Shown here in pieces: positions 40,830 through 42,645 of a DNA stretch of 42,645 nt (its first letter is position 1; each line of letters begins with the position of its first letter). The notes beneath the pieces were generated by a model, which saw only the letters and a list, made by a program, of their open reading frames with translations, made no database searches and was not told the origin of the DNA. The stretch is from contig MU619390.1 of NCBI GenBank assembly GCA_025201805.1, positions 16,876-59,520 of the forward strand, written 5' to 3'. Origin of the DNA: Parasitella parasitica (lineage: Eukaryota > Mucoromycota > Mucoromycetes > Mucorales > Mucoraceae). The position numbers and the translations under genes are program-made.

Positions 40830-42645
40830 TTAAATTTATATAGATCAGGAAAATTTGAATACAGCACCCAAACCAATTAAGACAATAATAGGTCATTCAA
40901 ATGATGAAAATATACTTATTCCGTGTCAAGTCTTAGGAGATTTTTGTCTCCTAGATTGATATACAAGTCATATATAATTAGTGATCTGGATTCATTTGAT
41001 TCCATTACAATGTTGTTCACGGTACCAACTTTGCCACCGCGCGAGTTCAGTTGTTAGCCAACGCTCAATAATTGGCATCGGCCAAAAAAAGTCAAGCTTT
41101 GCTTCCGATCATATGAACTTGTTTTAAAATACTGTGTTTCTGCTACTATCGTATTGCTTTTGATCCATTGCAGGTATATCGTAATAGCAAATGCTGCCAC
41201 AAAAATCCTTTTATAGATTTTGTTTGGTATCTGATGTTATCATTTGCCTTCTTCTAATCAACGACTGCACCAGATGTGCTTGCATCTTTTACAGGGATGT
41301 TGGAAAGGGCTGCATATCTTTGATTTTGACGTGTATATATCTCTTATTTTTTCCAAAGAGTCGAAATGCGAAAACGCTGGACTTGTTGGCTCCAACAATT
41401 TCAAATAACATCAAACAACATATTAAAAGCAAGCAATAGGTGAATACTTGAATAACAACCTATTTTAAGCGTATAAAACATCCTTCAGGGTCAAAATGAG
41501 CTTATTCCTGGCACTTTATTGTATTTTTGACAAATAAAATCTCATCCTGGATTTATTATTGTCGCCTGATGCATTCGTGCTGTAAATGATCGATTAAGAT
41601 CATGAAAATGATATCAGTCGAAAATGATTGAATTTACTCCTAAATAGACATAATATTGCTAATTTAGGTAATATTCAGACAAAAACACATAATTTTTTTG
41701 ATCGAAAATGTTTCGCAAATCTTTAAAACAAAGTTGTTTGAAAACCATACCATCAGATACCAAACTAAACATCTTAAAAGGTTGCTTTACATTGTAATTT
41801 GTATGATCTGTTACCAAACTGAATAGACATATAGCATCGACAAGGCTTTAAAAGATTTCAGATAAAAAAGAATGATGCACGATACTGTATACCGTGAGCA
41901 CTCTGTTTTATTAATAGCCTTTGCCATTGTTGGTCTATATTATTAAAATAAAGGATCTCTTGATTGTCTAAATAAAATAAACTGGAAACAATGATACCAA
42001 GTAGAAAAATGTTATATTATAAAATTATTTATCCTCGGTAAGCAGCAATATCAGTTTTATTGTTCAATTATCTATGTAGATCACCTTTTTCTATTCTCAA
42101 CCATACTACTAATCCAATCAATTTTTTTGTCCAGACGATCAAATTGGACACATTCAACAATGCGTTTGAAGAAGCACTAATTTTAAAGAGTTTTTATATA
42201 AGAAATAAAAGATAAGATTACATCTAATTTAATAAATATAAATAGGCATCATGCCTTGGTTCATTAAAACACTTTTTTTTTCTTGCATTTCTAATTTAAA
42301 AGATCATGCTTTGGTAAGGAGATTAGAGCTGATGCTACATGAAAATGCTGCCATCAAACTCAGCTATGGCAAAGAGTAATTTAAGGAGAATGGTTGCTTG
42401 TTTATCGATATGTTCCAATGGCATACATGGATAGATTCGTTAATAGCTTACTGTTGTTGCAATTTGGTCCGAAACAGCACCTGAGTAACGAATCAATATT
42501 TCGACGATCAATAAAAACGGGGTAGATTATTTTGTGGCAAACGTCTCTCTTTTTTTTTTTTCTATCTTGACAAAAGTTCTTGAAGCAATGCAAATCTGAT
42601 TTTACAGGATTTGCTGCTACAATTGTGCCTTCTTTTTTTTTTTTT
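40765..42645. other. 1.9-kb AT-rich end region, no gene seen
   Basis: An A run of about 30 nt at 40796-40826 lies just upstream of the Sel1 gene start (minus strand). The rest is AT-rich, with small open frames that lack domains or splice logic. The plus-strand frame of 82 codons at 41191-41439 was judged spurious. The window ends in a T run. Confidence 0.55.

Noticed and set aside
41191-41439. 82-codon hydrophobic frame
   Set aside because: It shows no gene-like context or family signal and is probably chance in AT-rich DNA.
1-42645. tRNA, rRNA and CRISPR features
   Set aside because: No B-box-containing tRNA fold, rRNA segment or regular direct-repeat/spacer array was recognised by eye. 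A covariance-model scan would be decisive.

Overview
This window is eukaryotic and fungal. It carries 18 supported protein-coding genes, most split by short spliceosomal introns (mostly about 50-80 nt, GT...AG, with CTAAC/CTAAT-like branch sites), separated by AT-rich, homopolymer-laden intergenic DNA. The gene content (fungal 2-spectrin alpha-actinin, EF-hand MscS channel, Hop2, TPA1-type oxygenase, divergent G-alpha, LysM secreted protein) and the intron style suggest an early-diverging filamentous fungus, most likely Mucoromycota/Mucorales. That placement is inference from style and content, not a search result. No prokaryotic operons, CRISPR arrays, rRNA or convincing tRNA genes were seen.

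Layout. 1-3027: AT-rich with no gene. 3028-5405 (-): gamma-glutamyltranspeptidase, 11 exons. 5811-6439 (-): ribosomal protein uL11/RPL12. 7077-9558 (+): ataxin-2/Pbp1, divergent from RPL12. 9637-11154 (-): unknown low-complexity nuclear-type protein. 11155-12599: no gene. 12600-13756 (-): EamA/DMT transporter. 13869-14944 (-): secreted LysM protein with one in-frame stop. 16601-16888 (+): small secreted Cys-rich protein. 17420-20735 (-): a close same-strand trio of TPA1-type prolyl hydroxylase, UQCC2/Cbp6-like assembly factor and Hop2. 21103-23083 (+): an alpha/beta-hydrolase fused to a capping-enzyme-like cysteine phosphatase. 23491-25180 (+): coiled-coil protein. 25486-25842 (+): decayed coding remnant beside a 960-nt N gap (25991-26950). 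27091-29248 (-): alpha-actinin. 29909-30604 (+): unknown membrane protein. 31125-32604 (-): Phx1-like homeobox factor. 33207-36028 (+): EF-hand MscS channel. 37018-37281 (-): second small secreted Cys-rich protein. 37985-39501 (-): G-protein alpha subunit. 39726-40764 (-): Sel1-repeat protein. 40765-42645: no gene.

Gene models were built by hand by joining reading frames at splice sites. For every multi-exon gene the exon lengths sum to a multiple of three, and conserved family residues cross the junctions correctly. This supports very small exons: 10 nt in GGT, 6 nt in G-alpha and a 9-nt terminal coding exon in RPL12. The genes do not form one pathway. Themes are translation and RNA control (RPL12, ataxin-2, TPA1), signalling and stress (G-alpha, MscS, homeobox factor), mitochondrial complex III (UQCC2-like), meiosis (Hop2), actin (alpha-actinin) and secreted proteins (LysM and two Cys-rich peptides). 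The items most worth following up are the hydrolase-phosphatase fusion, the interrupted LysM gene and the microexons.
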